A stretch of DNA of 8,634 nt from Lawsonibacter sp. (GTDB lineage Bacteria > Bacillota > Clostridia > Oscillospirales > Oscillospiraceae), in NCBI GenBank assembly GCA_020025455.1, contig JAHHSC010000058.1, positions 1 through 8,634 of the forward strand, in the 5' to 3' direction. Under the pieces are notes generated by a model that was given only the letters and a program-made list of their open reading frames with translations, had not been told where the DNA came from and ran no database searches. This document shows, in pieces, positions 1 to 6,971 of this stretch (position 1 is its first letter; each line of letters starts with the position of its first letter). Both the position numbers and the translations under genes were made by a program.

Positions 1-1130
1 GTGACGCCAGACTTCTCAGGCTCAGCTTGGGGAGCGGGGGCAGAAGCAGCACCCAGGTGGCTGGACATGGGCGCATCGGCGGGCCGCTGCTGAACCGGAG
101 CCGCGACCGGAGCGGAAGCAGAGGCAGGCGCAGCGGTGCGGACACTGGCAGCGGGAGCGGGCGCGGCGCACTCGTCCTCCTCAAAGCCGGTGGCAATGAC
201 CGTGACGCGGATCTCATCCTCCAGACTGTCATCGAAGGCAGCACCAAAGATGATGTTGGCATCGGGGTGAGCGGCCTCCTGCACCAGGTTGGCGGCATCC
301 TCGACCTCCTCCAGGCCGATGTCCACCGAGCCGGTCACGTTGATCAGCACGCCTCTTGCGCCGTTGATGGAGGTCTCCAGCAGGGGGCTGGAAATGGCCA
401 TACGGGCGGCCTCCTCGGCCTTGTTCTTGCCGGCAGCACGGCCCACGCCCATGTGAGCGCGGCCGGCGTCCTGCATAACCGCCGACACATCGGCGAAGTC
501 CAGGTTGATGAACCCGGTGTTCTTAATGAGGTCAGAGATCGACTGCACCGCCTGCTGCAGCACATCATCGGCGATTTCAAACGCATTGACCATGGTGATC
601 TTCTGGTCGGTGGCCAGCTTCAGACGCTCGTTGGGGATGATGACAAGGGAGTCCACCTTGTCGCGCAGCTCGGCAATACCGCCTTCGGCCTGCTTCATGC
701 GGCGGCTTCCCTCAAAGCGGAAGGGTTTGGTCACTACGCCGACGGTAAGGATACCCTGCTCCTTGGCGATATCCGCCACAATGGGAGCTGCACCGGTGCC
801 GGTACCGCCGCCCATACCGGCGGTGATAAACACCATATCAGCATCTTCCAGGGCCTTGGCGATCTGGGTGCGGTTCTCCTCGGCAGACTTGCGGCCAACC
901 TCAGGATCGGAGCCGGCTCCCTGACCGGAAGTCAGCTTCTCACCGATCTGGATCTTCTGGGTGGCGCTGGAGACAGTGAGGGCCTGCTTATCCGTATTCA
1001 CCGCGATAAAATCAACACCCTTGGTGCCGGTTTTTACCATGCGGTTTACCACGTTGTTGCCGCCGCCGCCAACGCCGATCACTTTAATATTAACGACACT
1101 GTCGGGGCCGATATCCATTCCGAAAGCCAT
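1..1130 (-). CDS. ftsZ: Cell division protein FtsZ (C-terminus cut by window edge)
   Basis: Tubulin-like GTPase that polymerises into the cytokinetic ring and recruits the divisome. The first 376 residues are in the window; the frame is open to the left edge. The start reads MAFGMDIGPDSVVNIKVIGVGGGG, with the nucleotide-binding glycine run at residues 20-24. The tubulin signature GGGTGTG is at 107-113 and the T7/synergy segment NLDFADV, carrying the catalytic Asp, at 209-215. From about residue 321 it becomes an Ala/Pro-rich, low-complexity stretch, which is the flexible C-terminal linker; the conserved C-terminal tail peptide should lie beyond the edge. The ATG at 1130 is preceded by AGGAGG (1139-1144) with an 8-nt spacer. 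A nearby ATG at 1135 is out of frame. It is the last gene of the visible cluster and has its own promoter in the 158-bp gap after divIB. No ftsA precedes it. Confidence 0.97.
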   Translation of the reverse strand, partial: MAFGMDIGPDSVVNIKVIGVGGGGNNVVNRMVKTGTKGVDFIAVNTDKQALTVSSATQKIQIGEKLTSGQGAGSDPEVGRKSAEENRTQIAKALEDADMVFITAGMGGGTGTGAAPIVADIAKEQGILTVGVVTKPFRFEGSRRMKQAEGGIAELRDKVDSLVIIPNERLKLATDQKITMVNAFEIADDVLQQAVQSISDLIKNTGFINLDFADVSAVMQDAGRAHMGVGRAAGKNKAEEAARMAISSPLLETSINGARGVLINVTGSVDIGLEEVEDAANLVQEAAHPDANIIFGAAFDDSLEDEIRVTVIATGFEEDECAAPAPAASVRTAAPASASAPVAAPVQQRPADAPMSSHLGAASAPAPQAEPEKSGV

Positions 1131-1181
1131 GTCATGCTCCTCCTATGTAAAACTCAATTTTAGTCTGATAAACAAGTTATT

Positions 1182-1208
1182 GTAGGCCGCCTTTATGCGG
1201 AAAGCTAC
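1182..1208 (-). promoter_or_regulatory. Possible 5'-end hairpin in the ftsZ leader
   Basis: In the predicted transcript GUAG (1205-1208) can pair with CUAC (1182-1185), and inside it CCGC pairs with GCGG. The two stems are joined by an asymmetric internal loop (CUUU against a single C). The structure would sit within about four bases of the predicted transcript 5' end, where hairpins can protect mRNA. It has only eight base pairs with an interruption, so it may be chance. Confidence 0.25.
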
Positions 1209-1218
1209 ATTTTGTTTC

Positions 1219-1247
1219 ATTGTATCGCTCTTTTTCTGGAAGGTCAA
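1219..1247 (-). promoter_or_regulatory. Sigma-A-type promoter of ftsZ
   Basis: On the minus strand a -35 box TTGACC (1242-1247, five of six consensus bases) is separated by exactly 17 bp from a -10 box TACAAT (1219-1224, five of six). Transcription should start near 1211-1212 and give a leader of about 80 nt before the ftsZ ATG. It lies in the only large gap between genes of the cluster and points the right way. It would let ftsZ be expressed above, or independently of, the upstream mur genes. A second TACAAT at 1179-1184 has no acceptable -35 partner. Confidence 0.75.
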
Positions 1248-1288
1248 GAGTAAATCCGTCAGGCGACGAAAGTTTCCATAAAATTTTA

Positions 1289-2131
1289 TCAATCGGGCGA
1301 ATATACCGCATCGTAGTCCTGTCGCGTCAGGTCGATGGAGCCGGAAGCGGTCTCCCCGTGGTTCTGATTGGTCCGCTCCACCACCGCCTCCAGCACATCC
1401 AGCTTCTTCGGCAGGTCACCTGCCAGCGGCATCCGCACATTGAAGCGGTCCAGATACCGAAGCTCCATCCAGCTGGGGTGAAGCTCGACTTTGGAAACGG
1501 CGTCGGCAGCCTCCCGGCTCTCCAGTGCGGACAGCAGCTCCAGCAGACCGGCCAGCTTCAGCTCCTCTGACTCCGGCACCTTCAAGGCAGTACCCGCTGC
1601 GGCGTCCAGCGGCGTCAGGCCGGTGACCACCATAGCGGTACTGTCAGCCCCCGCCGGTTCCAGCAGTTTACCGGTCCGGCTGACGAGCCAGGGCTCTGTG
1701 GCAGAGCGGGGCGGCTCCTGCCCCTCTTCCAGATGCATCGCCTCCAGTTCCTCCTCCGTGGCCACATAGGTAGGCGGAACGGCGATCTGGGCCACCGCGC
1801 GCAGCTCCTTCACGTTGATCCGGATCGTGCTGGGCAGCTTGCGGCGGATATTGACCTCCTCAATATAAGGAAGGCGTCTGCACAGCTCCCGGCAGATCTG
1901 TCCCTTATTCATATTATACAGGTTGTCGCCCAGCTGGATTCCCGTGACCGCCACGATCTCCTCCTGGGTATAGCGCACGTTTCCGTTGACCTGGATCTCC
2001 TCGGCCTGAAAAAACACCGTAGCGCCCACCGTAAGGCCAACTACTACCATCACAGCGCACAGCAGCTTAAGCAGAAAACCAAACCGGCTTCTGTTTCGTC
2101 TGCGTCTTTGGTTTCTTCTTGATGATGACAT
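1289..2131 (-). CDS. divIB: Cell division protein DivIB/FtsQ
   Basis: Single-pass membrane divisome protein that binds FtsL and DivIC and helps control septal wall synthesis. It has 280 residues, usual for the family. The order is a very basic cytoplasmic tail (about 1-17, rich in Arg), one membrane helix (about 18-41), and a POTRA domain (about 42-110) beginning AEEIQVNGNVRYTQEEI and ending with the LPSTIRINVKE strand typical of FtsQ/DivIB. An extracellular beta-domain follows, with the conserved-type segment VSRTGKLL at 150-157. An acidic insertion around 124-140 (TEEELEAMHLEEGQE) enlarges the domain. The ATG at 2131 is preceded by AGGAGA (2137-2142), spacer 5 nt. It lies 22 bp after murA and is probably co-transcribed with it. 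A perfect 12-bp AT palindrome (1278-1289) begins at its stop codon. The POTRA and topology make the assignment firm, although sequence conservation in this family is low. Confidence 0.9.
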   Translation of the reverse strand: MSSSRRNQRRRRNRSRFGFLLKLLCAVMVVVGLTVGATVFFQAEEIQVNGNVRYTQEEIVAVTGIQLGDNLYNMNKGQICRELCRRLPYIEEVNIRRKLPSTIRINVKELRAVAQIAVPPTYVATEEELEAMHLEEGQEPPRSATEPWLVSRTGKLLEPAGADSTAMVVTGLTPLDAAAGTALKVPESEELKLAGLLELLSALESREAADAVSKVELHPSWMELRYLDRFNVRMPLAGDLPKKLDVLEAVVERTNQNHGETASGSIDLTRQDYDAVYSPD

Positions 2132-2153
2132 GCTTCTCTCCTGTACTATCTCT

Positions 2154-3419
2154 TTATGGTTCCGAAACCTCCCGGATCTTCCCGCCCAGTGCGGTCAGGG
2201 TTTCTTCGAACTTCTCATAGCCCCGGCGGATGTGCCGCAGGTTCCGTACCTGGGTAGTTCCCTGCGCAGCCAGTCCGGCTACGACCAGGGCAGCACCGCC
2301 GCGCAGGTCTGTACTGGTCACCGCGGCGCCGTGGAGTCCGCCAGTGCCCATGACCAGAGCCGCCCGCCCCGCTGTCTCGATCTGCGCACCCATGCGCCGC
2401 AGCTCATCCACATGGCGGAAGCGGCTGGAAAACATATTTTCTTCAAACAGGGTGGTCCCCCGGCCTCCGGCCAGGGCAGCCATCAAAATGGCCTGGGCAT
2501 CCGTTGGAAAGCCGGGGTATGGGGCCGTTCGGACCAATCCAATGCCCTGAAGCTCTCCTCCGCTTTTCAACGAAATCAGGCCTCTCCCGGTGCGAATCCG
2601 GCAGCCAGCCTCCTCCAGGCAGCCCAGCACAGCAGCCAGGTGCTCCGGCTCCACCCCGGTCAGCTCCACCTCTCCGCCCGCGGCCCCTGCCGCACACAGA
2701 TAGGTAGCAGCCGCGATACGGTCACCCATAACGGTATACGTGCAGCCGTGCATCTTCCCCGTACCGCCCCGAACCGTAATCCGGTCGGTACCGGCTCCGG
2801 TCACCTCAGCCCCCAGCGTCAGCAGGAAATTTTGCAGATCTACGATCTCCGGTTCGCGGGCTGCCCCTAAAATAGTGGTCTCGCCGGGCACACCGCAGGC
2901 GGCCAGCATCAGGTTTTCGGTGGCACCCACACTGGGGATGGTCAGATAAAGCTCCCGGCCCTCCCGCTGGTCGGCCCATCGGCAGCGCAGGGAGCCGCCC
3001 TCCTCCAGAATCTCCGCGCCCATGGCGCGCAGACCACGCAGATGGAGGTCGATCGGTCTGGGGCCCAGCTCGCAGCCGCCCGGAAAACTCAGCTCCGCCC
3101 GGCCCAGCCGGGCAAGCAGCGCCCCCATGAAAATAACGGAGGACCGCATCTCCCCCATCAGCTGCTCGGGAATCCGGCAGCTACTCAGGTTGGTTGGGTC
3201 TACCGTCACCCGGTCCCCCTCCCGTTTCACACGGCAGCCCAGCTGGCTTAGGATCTTCAGGGTGGCGGACACGTCGGACAGCCTGGGACAGTTGCAGATC
3301 TCGCACGGTTCCGGTGCCAGCAGGCAGGCGGCCAGGATGGGCAGAGCACTGTTTTTCGCACCCTGCACGGTCAGCCGCCCGGTCAGAGGGCGGCCGCCCT
3401 CGATCTCATAACAGCTCAT
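2154..3419 (-). CDS. murA: UDP-N-acetylglucosamine 1-carboxyvinyltransferase MurA
   Basis: Cytoplasmic EPSP-synthase-fold enzyme that transfers enolpyruvate from phosphoenolpyruvate to UDP-GlcNAc, the first committed step of peptidoglycan synthesis. It has 421 residues, full length for the family. Key residues align with E. coli MurA: Lys22 in GAKNSALP, the catalytic-loop Cys116 in PGGCELGPRP (E. coli Cys115) with Arg121, Asp307 in PGFPTDAQA (E. coli Asp305), Arg373 in DLRGGAALV (Arg371) and Arg399 in HIRRGYEKFE (Arg397). Cys rather than Asp on the loop is the fosfomycin-sensitive form. The ATG at 3419 has GGAGG (3427-3431) seven bases upstream. The position between murG and divIB is where Bacillus has murB, and many clostridia have murA. 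A paralogue elsewhere in the genome is possible. The start codon and part of the ribosome site can be folded into a hairpin (3417-3458). Confidence 0.96.
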   Translation of the reverse strand: MSCYEIEGGRPLTGRLTVQGAKNSALPILAACLLAPEPCEICNCPRLSDVSATLKILSQLGCRVKREGDRVTVDPTNLSSCRIPEQLMGEMRSSVIFMGALLARLGRAELSFPGGCELGPRPIDLHLRGLRAMGAEILEEGGSLRCRWADQREGRELYLTIPSVGATENLMLAACGVPGETTILGAAREPEIVDLQNFLLTLGAEVTGAGTDRITVRGGTGKMHGCTYTVMGDRIAAATYLCAAGAAGGEVELTGVEPEHLAAVLGCLEEAGCRIRTGRGLISLKSGGELQGIGLVRTAPYPGFPTDAQAILMAALAGGRGTTLFEENMFSSRFRHVDELRRMGAQIETAGRAALVMGTGGLHGAAVTSTDLRGGAALVVAGLAAQGTTQVRNLRHIRRGYEKFEETLTALGGKIREVSEP

Positions 3420-3458
3420 GGGATAGCCTCCAAATCATCATTTCTGGGCTATCCTATG
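3417..3458 (-). promoter_or_regulatory. Inverted repeat that can mask the murA start codon
   Basis: The murG-murA gap holds a perfect 8-bp inverted repeat: GGATAGCC (3447-3454 on the minus strand) and GGCTATCC (3421-3428), with an 18-nt loop. After one A-C mismatch three further pairs form: CAU (3456-3458) with the murA start AUG (3417-3419). In RNA this gives an 11-pair stem. It buries the start codon and the last two bases of the GGAGG site, leaving the rest of that site in the loop. It could be an RNA switch controlling murA translation or, as DNA, an operator. There is no U-tract after it, so it is not an intrinsic terminator. Confidence 0.55.
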
Positions 3459-3481
3459 CAAAAAATCAGAATTTGGTTTCT

Positions 3482-4600
3482 TTACTTCATAATTTCACGC
3501 AGTGTCTGGTAAATCTTCTCCCCCGCATCGGGCACAGCCATGGCATTCAGGGACCGGATCATGCTGTCCCGCAGGTTCCGGTCGCGCAGCACGGTGTTGG
3601 CCGTCTCGTAGAGCGTATCCTCCACGCAGTCCTGTTCCCGCAGGAGAATGGCGGCACCCTGGTCGGCCAATACACGGGCATTCTTCTCCTGGTGGTTGGC
3701 AGTCACATTGGGGGAGGGCACCAGAATGGACGGCTTGGCGATGGCGGCCAGCTCGGAGATGGTCGATGCACCGGCGCGGCACAGCACCACATCGGCAGCA
3801 GCCATAACCAGCGGCATATCGTAGATATACTCCCGCAGCTCCACGCCGTTATCCCCCAGCTTCAGTCCGCGGCGGAGCAGTTCCTCCTGCATCCAGGGGA
3901 AGTCACGTCCCGCACCATGGATATGGCGGACAGGAGCCCCGTCATAGCACTCACGGGCAATAAAGTCCACCATCTTCTGGTTCATGGCCTCAGCGCCCAG
4001 CGAACCCCAGTAGCTCAGCAGCAGGGGGCGGTCGTCGTCAAAGCCCAGCTTCTCACGGGCCTCCTGGCGGGTGTAGCGAAAGAAGTCACCCCGGACAGGG
4101 GTGCCGGTAACCACCACTTTGTTTGGGTCATCGTAGTGGGAACGGCTCTCCTCAAAGCCAACCATCACCCGATCCACGACCTTTGAAAGGGCCTTGGTGG
4201 TCAGACCGGGAACTGCATTGGACTCGTGCACCGCAGTGGGAATTCCCCGGCGTGCAGCCTGGTTGACCACAGGGAACGAGGCGTAGCCGCCGGTTCCCAC
4301 CACCAGGTCGGGCTGGAACTCATCCAGAATTGCCTTGGCCTGTTTTTTGGACCTGCCCATGTTGATGACCGTTCCGATGTTGTGGGCAATGTCGGCCGGG
4401 GCAAAGGAGCGATGGAAGTTGGTGATGGTCACGGAGCGGATCTCGTACCCCTCCTTGGGCACCAGCTTATTCTCCATACCGCCGTCCGCTCCAACAAAAA
4501 GAACGCGGCAGCCAGGGTGTTTTTCCTGAAAAATGCGGGCCAGGGCCACCGCAGGATTTACATGTCCGGCGGTACCGCCGCAAGCAAAGAGGATATTCAT
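3482..4600 (-). CDS. murG: UDP-GlcNAc:lipid I GlcNAc transferase MurG
   Basis: Membrane-associated GT28 glycosyltransferase that adds GlcNAc to lipid I to make lipid II on the cytoplasmic face. From the ATG at 4600 it has 372 residues, standard length. The N-terminal domain opens MNILFACGGTAGHVNPA with the glycine-rich loop GGTAGH (8-13), and has VGTGGYASFP at 101-110 and HESNAVPGL at 125-133, both family hallmarks. The C-terminal UDP-GlcNAc domain has CRAGASTISELAAIAKPSI (274-292), where Glu283 matches the ribose-binding Glu of E. coli MurG, then the NHQEKNA segment at 302-308. The usual GGSQGA loop is here YWGSLGA (197-203). A longer frame from a TTG at 4618 exists, but that codon overlaps the ribosome site and lacks one of its own, so the ATG is preferred. 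The gene lies between ftsW and murA. Confidence 0.96.
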   Translation of the reverse strand: MNILFACGGTAGHVNPAVALARIFQEKHPGCRVLFVGADGGMENKLVPKEGYEIRSVTITNFHRSFAPADIAHNIGTVINMGRSKKQAKAILDEFQPDLVVGTGGYASFPVVNQAARRGIPTAVHESNAVPGLTTKALSKVVDRVMVGFEESRSHYDDPNKVVVTGTPVRGDFFRYTRQEAREKLGFDDDRPLLLSYWGSLGAEAMNQKMVDFIARECYDGAPVRHIHGAGRDFPWMQEELLRRGLKLGDNGVELREYIYDMPLVMAAADVVLCRAGASTISELAAIAKPSILVPSPNVTANHQEKNARVLADQGAAILLREQDCVEDTLYETANTVLRDRNLRDSMIRSLNAMAVPDAGEKIYQTLREIMK

Positions 4601-4609
4601 AGACTCATT

Positions 4610-4616
4610 CCACCTC
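4610..4616 (-). promoter_or_regulatory. Ribosome binding site deciding the murG start
   Basis: GAGGTGG on the minus strand sits 9 nt before the ATG at 4600. Its last base pair coincides with the upstream in-frame TTG (4616-4618), which therefore cannot use it. This supports the shorter MurG beginning MNILFACGG. Confidence 0.7.
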
Positions 4617-4653
4617 AATTTTGGTTTCTATTGGTATGCGGTCATGCCGCGTA

Positions 4654-5862
4654 TCAGTCTTTTTTAGGGGGCTGGATCTGGCGGGAAATGCTTAGTATAA
4701 GCCCCATCTCCGCCAGCTGTATCACAAGGGCCGTGCCGCCGAAACTGAAGAAGGGGAGGGATATGCCGGTATTGGGTATGAGGTTGGTTACAACGGCAAT
4801 GTTCAGGAAAATCTGGACGGCCAGCAGGGTGGTGATGCCCACGATGGTCAAACTGCCGAATCGGTCCCTTGCGTGGATCGCCAGCCAGTAGCCCCGCAGG
4901 ATCAGCATGGCGAACAGGAACAGGATCAGAGCCGCACCGATGAAGCCCAGCTCCTCCACGATAACCGCAAAAATAAAGTCATTTTCCGGCTCTGGGATGT
5001 AGCAAAACTTCTGCACACTCTGTCCAAAGCCCACCCCGGTGAGGCCGCCGGAGCCGATGGCCAGCAGAGCCTGAATATTCTGGAAGCCATTATCCCGCGG
5101 ATCAAGCCAGGGGTCTTTCCAAATTTCAATACGGGAGGTCATATAGGGCGTAAACTTGATGATGATGGCCAGCAGGGTGGCAATCACGCCGCCACCGGCG
5201 ATAAACCACCCCATATTGATGCCAGCTGCAAAGAGGACGGATGCCGCGCCAAGCAGAATCAAAATGGTGCCCGACATATGAGGCTCCTTGACCACCAGCA
5301 GCAGTACGATACCTAACACCAGGCCGTAGGGAACCAGTTCCAAAAATCCGATATGCTCCAACCGGTTCAAGGTCCGCCCGGTGAGGGTGCGGTTGGTGTA
5401 CTTTCTGGGCTTCTCCGTGCCCCGCTTGGAGAGGCGGGCGGCGAAGAATATGATGACCGCGATCTTGGCAATCTCCGAGGGCTGGTAGGTGGGGCCGGCC
5501 ACCAGCAGCAGTCTCAGCCATCGCTTGGCTTTATTGATGGTAACGCCAAGGGGACTCAGCACCAGAACCAGCAGCACAATGGAGATGGCCAGCAGCGGTA
5601 TGGACAGGCCGCGGAGAAACTGATAGTCCAGCTTTGACACGCCATACATGACCAAAACGCCCAGCACCGCGAAGATTGCCTGACGTTTAAAGTAAAAAAG
5701 CGGGTCGTCCTTATACGTATAGGCCGAAGCGAAGGAGGCGGAAAATACCATGACGAGGCCGATACCCAGCAGCATCAGCACCAGCATCAGGAAGGGCAGG
5801 TCCACAGGGCCGCGGCGCAGCTGTTCCTGCATGGTCAAGTCTCGTTTTGCTTTGCGGGCCAC
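4654..5862 (-). CDS. ftsW: SEDS peptidoglycan polymerase, FtsW/SpoVE type
   Basis: Polytopic membrane glycosyltransferase of the SEDS family that polymerises lipid II at the septum together with a class B PBP. From the GTG at 5862 it has 402 residues. The short cytoplasmic start MARKAKRDLTMQEQL is followed by about ten hydrophobic segments. Family hallmarks are QPSEIAKI (127-134), PENDFIFAVIVEELG (292-306) with the catalytic-type Asp295, and NTGISLPFFSFGGT (364-377). The motif usually read as PDLGT in FtsW/RodA is EPHMSGT (193-199). A TTG at 5880 would add six residues, but it lies before the AAAGGAGG site that serves the GTG. Its position between mraY and murG matches spoVE in Bacillus. From sequence alone vegetative FtsW and sporulation SpoVE cannot be separated, and this may be the only copy serving both. 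murD, which often lies just upstream, is absent. Confidence 0.93.
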   Translation of the reverse strand: MARKAKRDLTMQEQLRRGPVDLPFLMLVLMLLGIGLVMVFSASFASAYTYKDDPLFYFKRQAIFAVLGVLVMYGVSKLDYQFLRGLSIPLLAISIVLLVLVLSPLGVTINKAKRWLRLLLVAGPTYQPSEIAKIAVIIFFAARLSKRGTEKPRKYTNRTLTGRTLNRLEHIGFLELVPYGLVLGIVLLLVVKEPHMSGTILILLGAASVLFAAGINMGWFIAGGGVIATLLAIIIKFTPYMTSRIEIWKDPWLDPRDNGFQNIQALLAIGSGGLTGVGFGQSVQKFCYIPEPENDFIFAVIVEELGFIGAALILFLFAMLILRGYWLAIHARDRFGSLTIVGITTLLAVQIFLNIAVVTNLIPNTGISLPFFSFGGTALVIQLAEMGLILSISRQIQPPKKD

Positions 5863-5869
5863 GGTGGCG

Positions 5870-5877
5870 CCTCCTTT
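5870..5877 (-). promoter_or_regulatory. Ribosome binding site deciding the ftsW start
   Basis: AAAGGAGG on the minus strand, a near-perfect match to the 16S 3' end, lies 7 nt before the GTG at 5862. The alternative TTG at 5880 is upstream of it. The site therefore selects the GTG and a protein starting MARKAKRD. Confidence 0.75.
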
Positions 5878-5895
5878 CAAAATAAAGCCGGGTTC

Positions 5896-6885
5896 TTACA
5901 CAGGGAACTGGTCCATCACGCCCAGGAAGGCGATTATGGACAGGACCAGAGTAATACCGGAGAATACACAAAAGAGCTTTGTCTCACTCCAGCCGCCCAG
6001 CTCCAGATGGTGGTGCAGGGGAGCCATGCGGAAAAAGCGCTTGCCGCCGGTCTTTTTGAAATAGACCACCTGAATAATGTCCGACAGGACCTCCAGCACA
6101 TAGATGAAGCCCACCACCGGGATGATGAGGGGAATATTCAGTGCAAAGGCCAAGCCGCACACCATGCCGCCCAGAAACAGGGAGCCGGTATCCCCCATGA
6201 AAACCTTTGCGGGGTGGAAGTTATAAAGCAGGAACGCGGACAGGCCGCCGGCCAGGGCAGCCGCCACAACGGCCACGTCGTTGCGGCCGTACCAGGCGGC
6301 CACGCCCATATAGAAGAGGGCCACAGGGATGGTAACACCGGTGGCCAGTCCGTCTATGCCATCGGTCAGGTTCACCGCATTGACCGTTCCCACCATAACA
6401 AAGGCGGCAAAGATCATGTAGATGACCCAGGGAACGCCCTTGATCTCCACATTAAAGAAGGGGATATACAAATCGGGGGTCAGGTAGCCCACACGGCGAA
6501 GGATGACGGTAAACAAGATGGCTGCCGCCAGCTGAAGCAGAAACTTCTGGGGGGCGGTGAGTCCCTCGTTGGCGTGGTGGCGCAATTTCTGGAAATCGTC
6601 GATAAAGCCAATGGCACCAAACACCAGAGCGAACAGGAACACATAAAGGTGGGTGCGGTTGCCTGCTTTCAGCACATCCCAGCCGGAGGCCAGAACCGCC
6701 ACTCCGATGGCGATGATAAACATCAGTCCACCCATCGTGGGGGTGCCCTGCTTGGACATATGCCAGGCCGGTCCCTCTTCCAGAATGGACTGGCCCACTT
6801 TCAGCTTACGCAGCATGGGCACCAGGATCTGGCCTGCAATGGCGGCCACTCCGAAGGCGATAATAAAACTGAGTATGAATGTCAT
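5896..6885 (-). CDS. mraY: Phospho-N-acetylmuramoyl-pentapeptide-transferase MraY
   Basis: Integral membrane enzyme that transfers phospho-MurNAc-pentapeptide from UDP to undecaprenyl phosphate, making lipid I. It has 329 residues with about ten hydrophobic helices. Visible motifs are KQGTPTMGG (45-53), the DDxxK motif GFIDDFQK (93-100, Asp96/Asp97), NLTDGIDGL (172-180), FMGDTGSL (229-236, Asp232), and the cytoplasmic PLHHHLELGGW segment (289-299) with the triple His. Together these separate MraY from its WecA/TagO relatives. The ATG at 6885 has GGAGGG (6893-6898) with a 7-nt spacer. It lies 58 bp after murE and 33 bp before ftsW. A candidate promoter overlaps the end of murE. MurF does not lie between murE and mraY, and murD does not follow, as they do in some other clusters. 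Confidence 0.97.
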   Translation of the reverse strand: MTFILSFIIAFGVAAIAGQILVPMLRKLKVGQSILEEGPAWHMSKQGTPTMGGLMFIIAIGVAVLASGWDVLKAGNRTHLYVFLFALVFGAIGFIDDFQKLRHHANEGLTAPQKFLLQLAAAILFTVILRRVGYLTPDLYIPFFNVEIKGVPWVIYMIFAAFVMVGTVNAVNLTDGIDGLATGVTIPVALFYMGVAAWYGRNDVAVVAAALAGGLSAFLLYNFHPAKVFMGDTGSLFLGGMVCGLAFALNIPLIIPVVGFIYVLEVLSDIIQVVYFKKTGGKRFFRMAPLHHHLELGGWSETKLFCVFSGITLVLSIIAFLGVMDQFPV

Positions 6886-6942
6886 GTCTATACCCTCCAG
6901 GTTTCTTTCTCTCAGGTGAGGTCTTGTAAATTGCAGCTTATT

Positions 6943-6971
6943 ATTATACTACACCAGATGGCACTTTTCCA
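6943..6971 (-). promoter_or_regulatory. Candidate internal promoter before mraY
   Basis: A perfect TATAAT (6943-6948) on the minus strand overlaps the murE stop codon. It is 17 bp downstream of TGGAAA (6966-6971), which matches four of six -35 bases. Transcription would start near 6935-6936, giving a leader of about 50 nt for mraY. A consensus -10 in GC-rich surroundings is suggestive, but the -35 is weak and lies in coding sequence. Confidence 0.4.

Noticed and set aside
1179..1184. Second TACAAT as another ftsZ -10 box
   Set aside because: The sequence 17 bp upstream (TAGCTT) matches the -35 consensus poorly.
4633..4651. Hairpin between ftsW and murG (GCGG, CATGA, CCGC) as a terminator
   Set aside because: There are only four continuous pairs in the transcribed strand and no U-tract follows.
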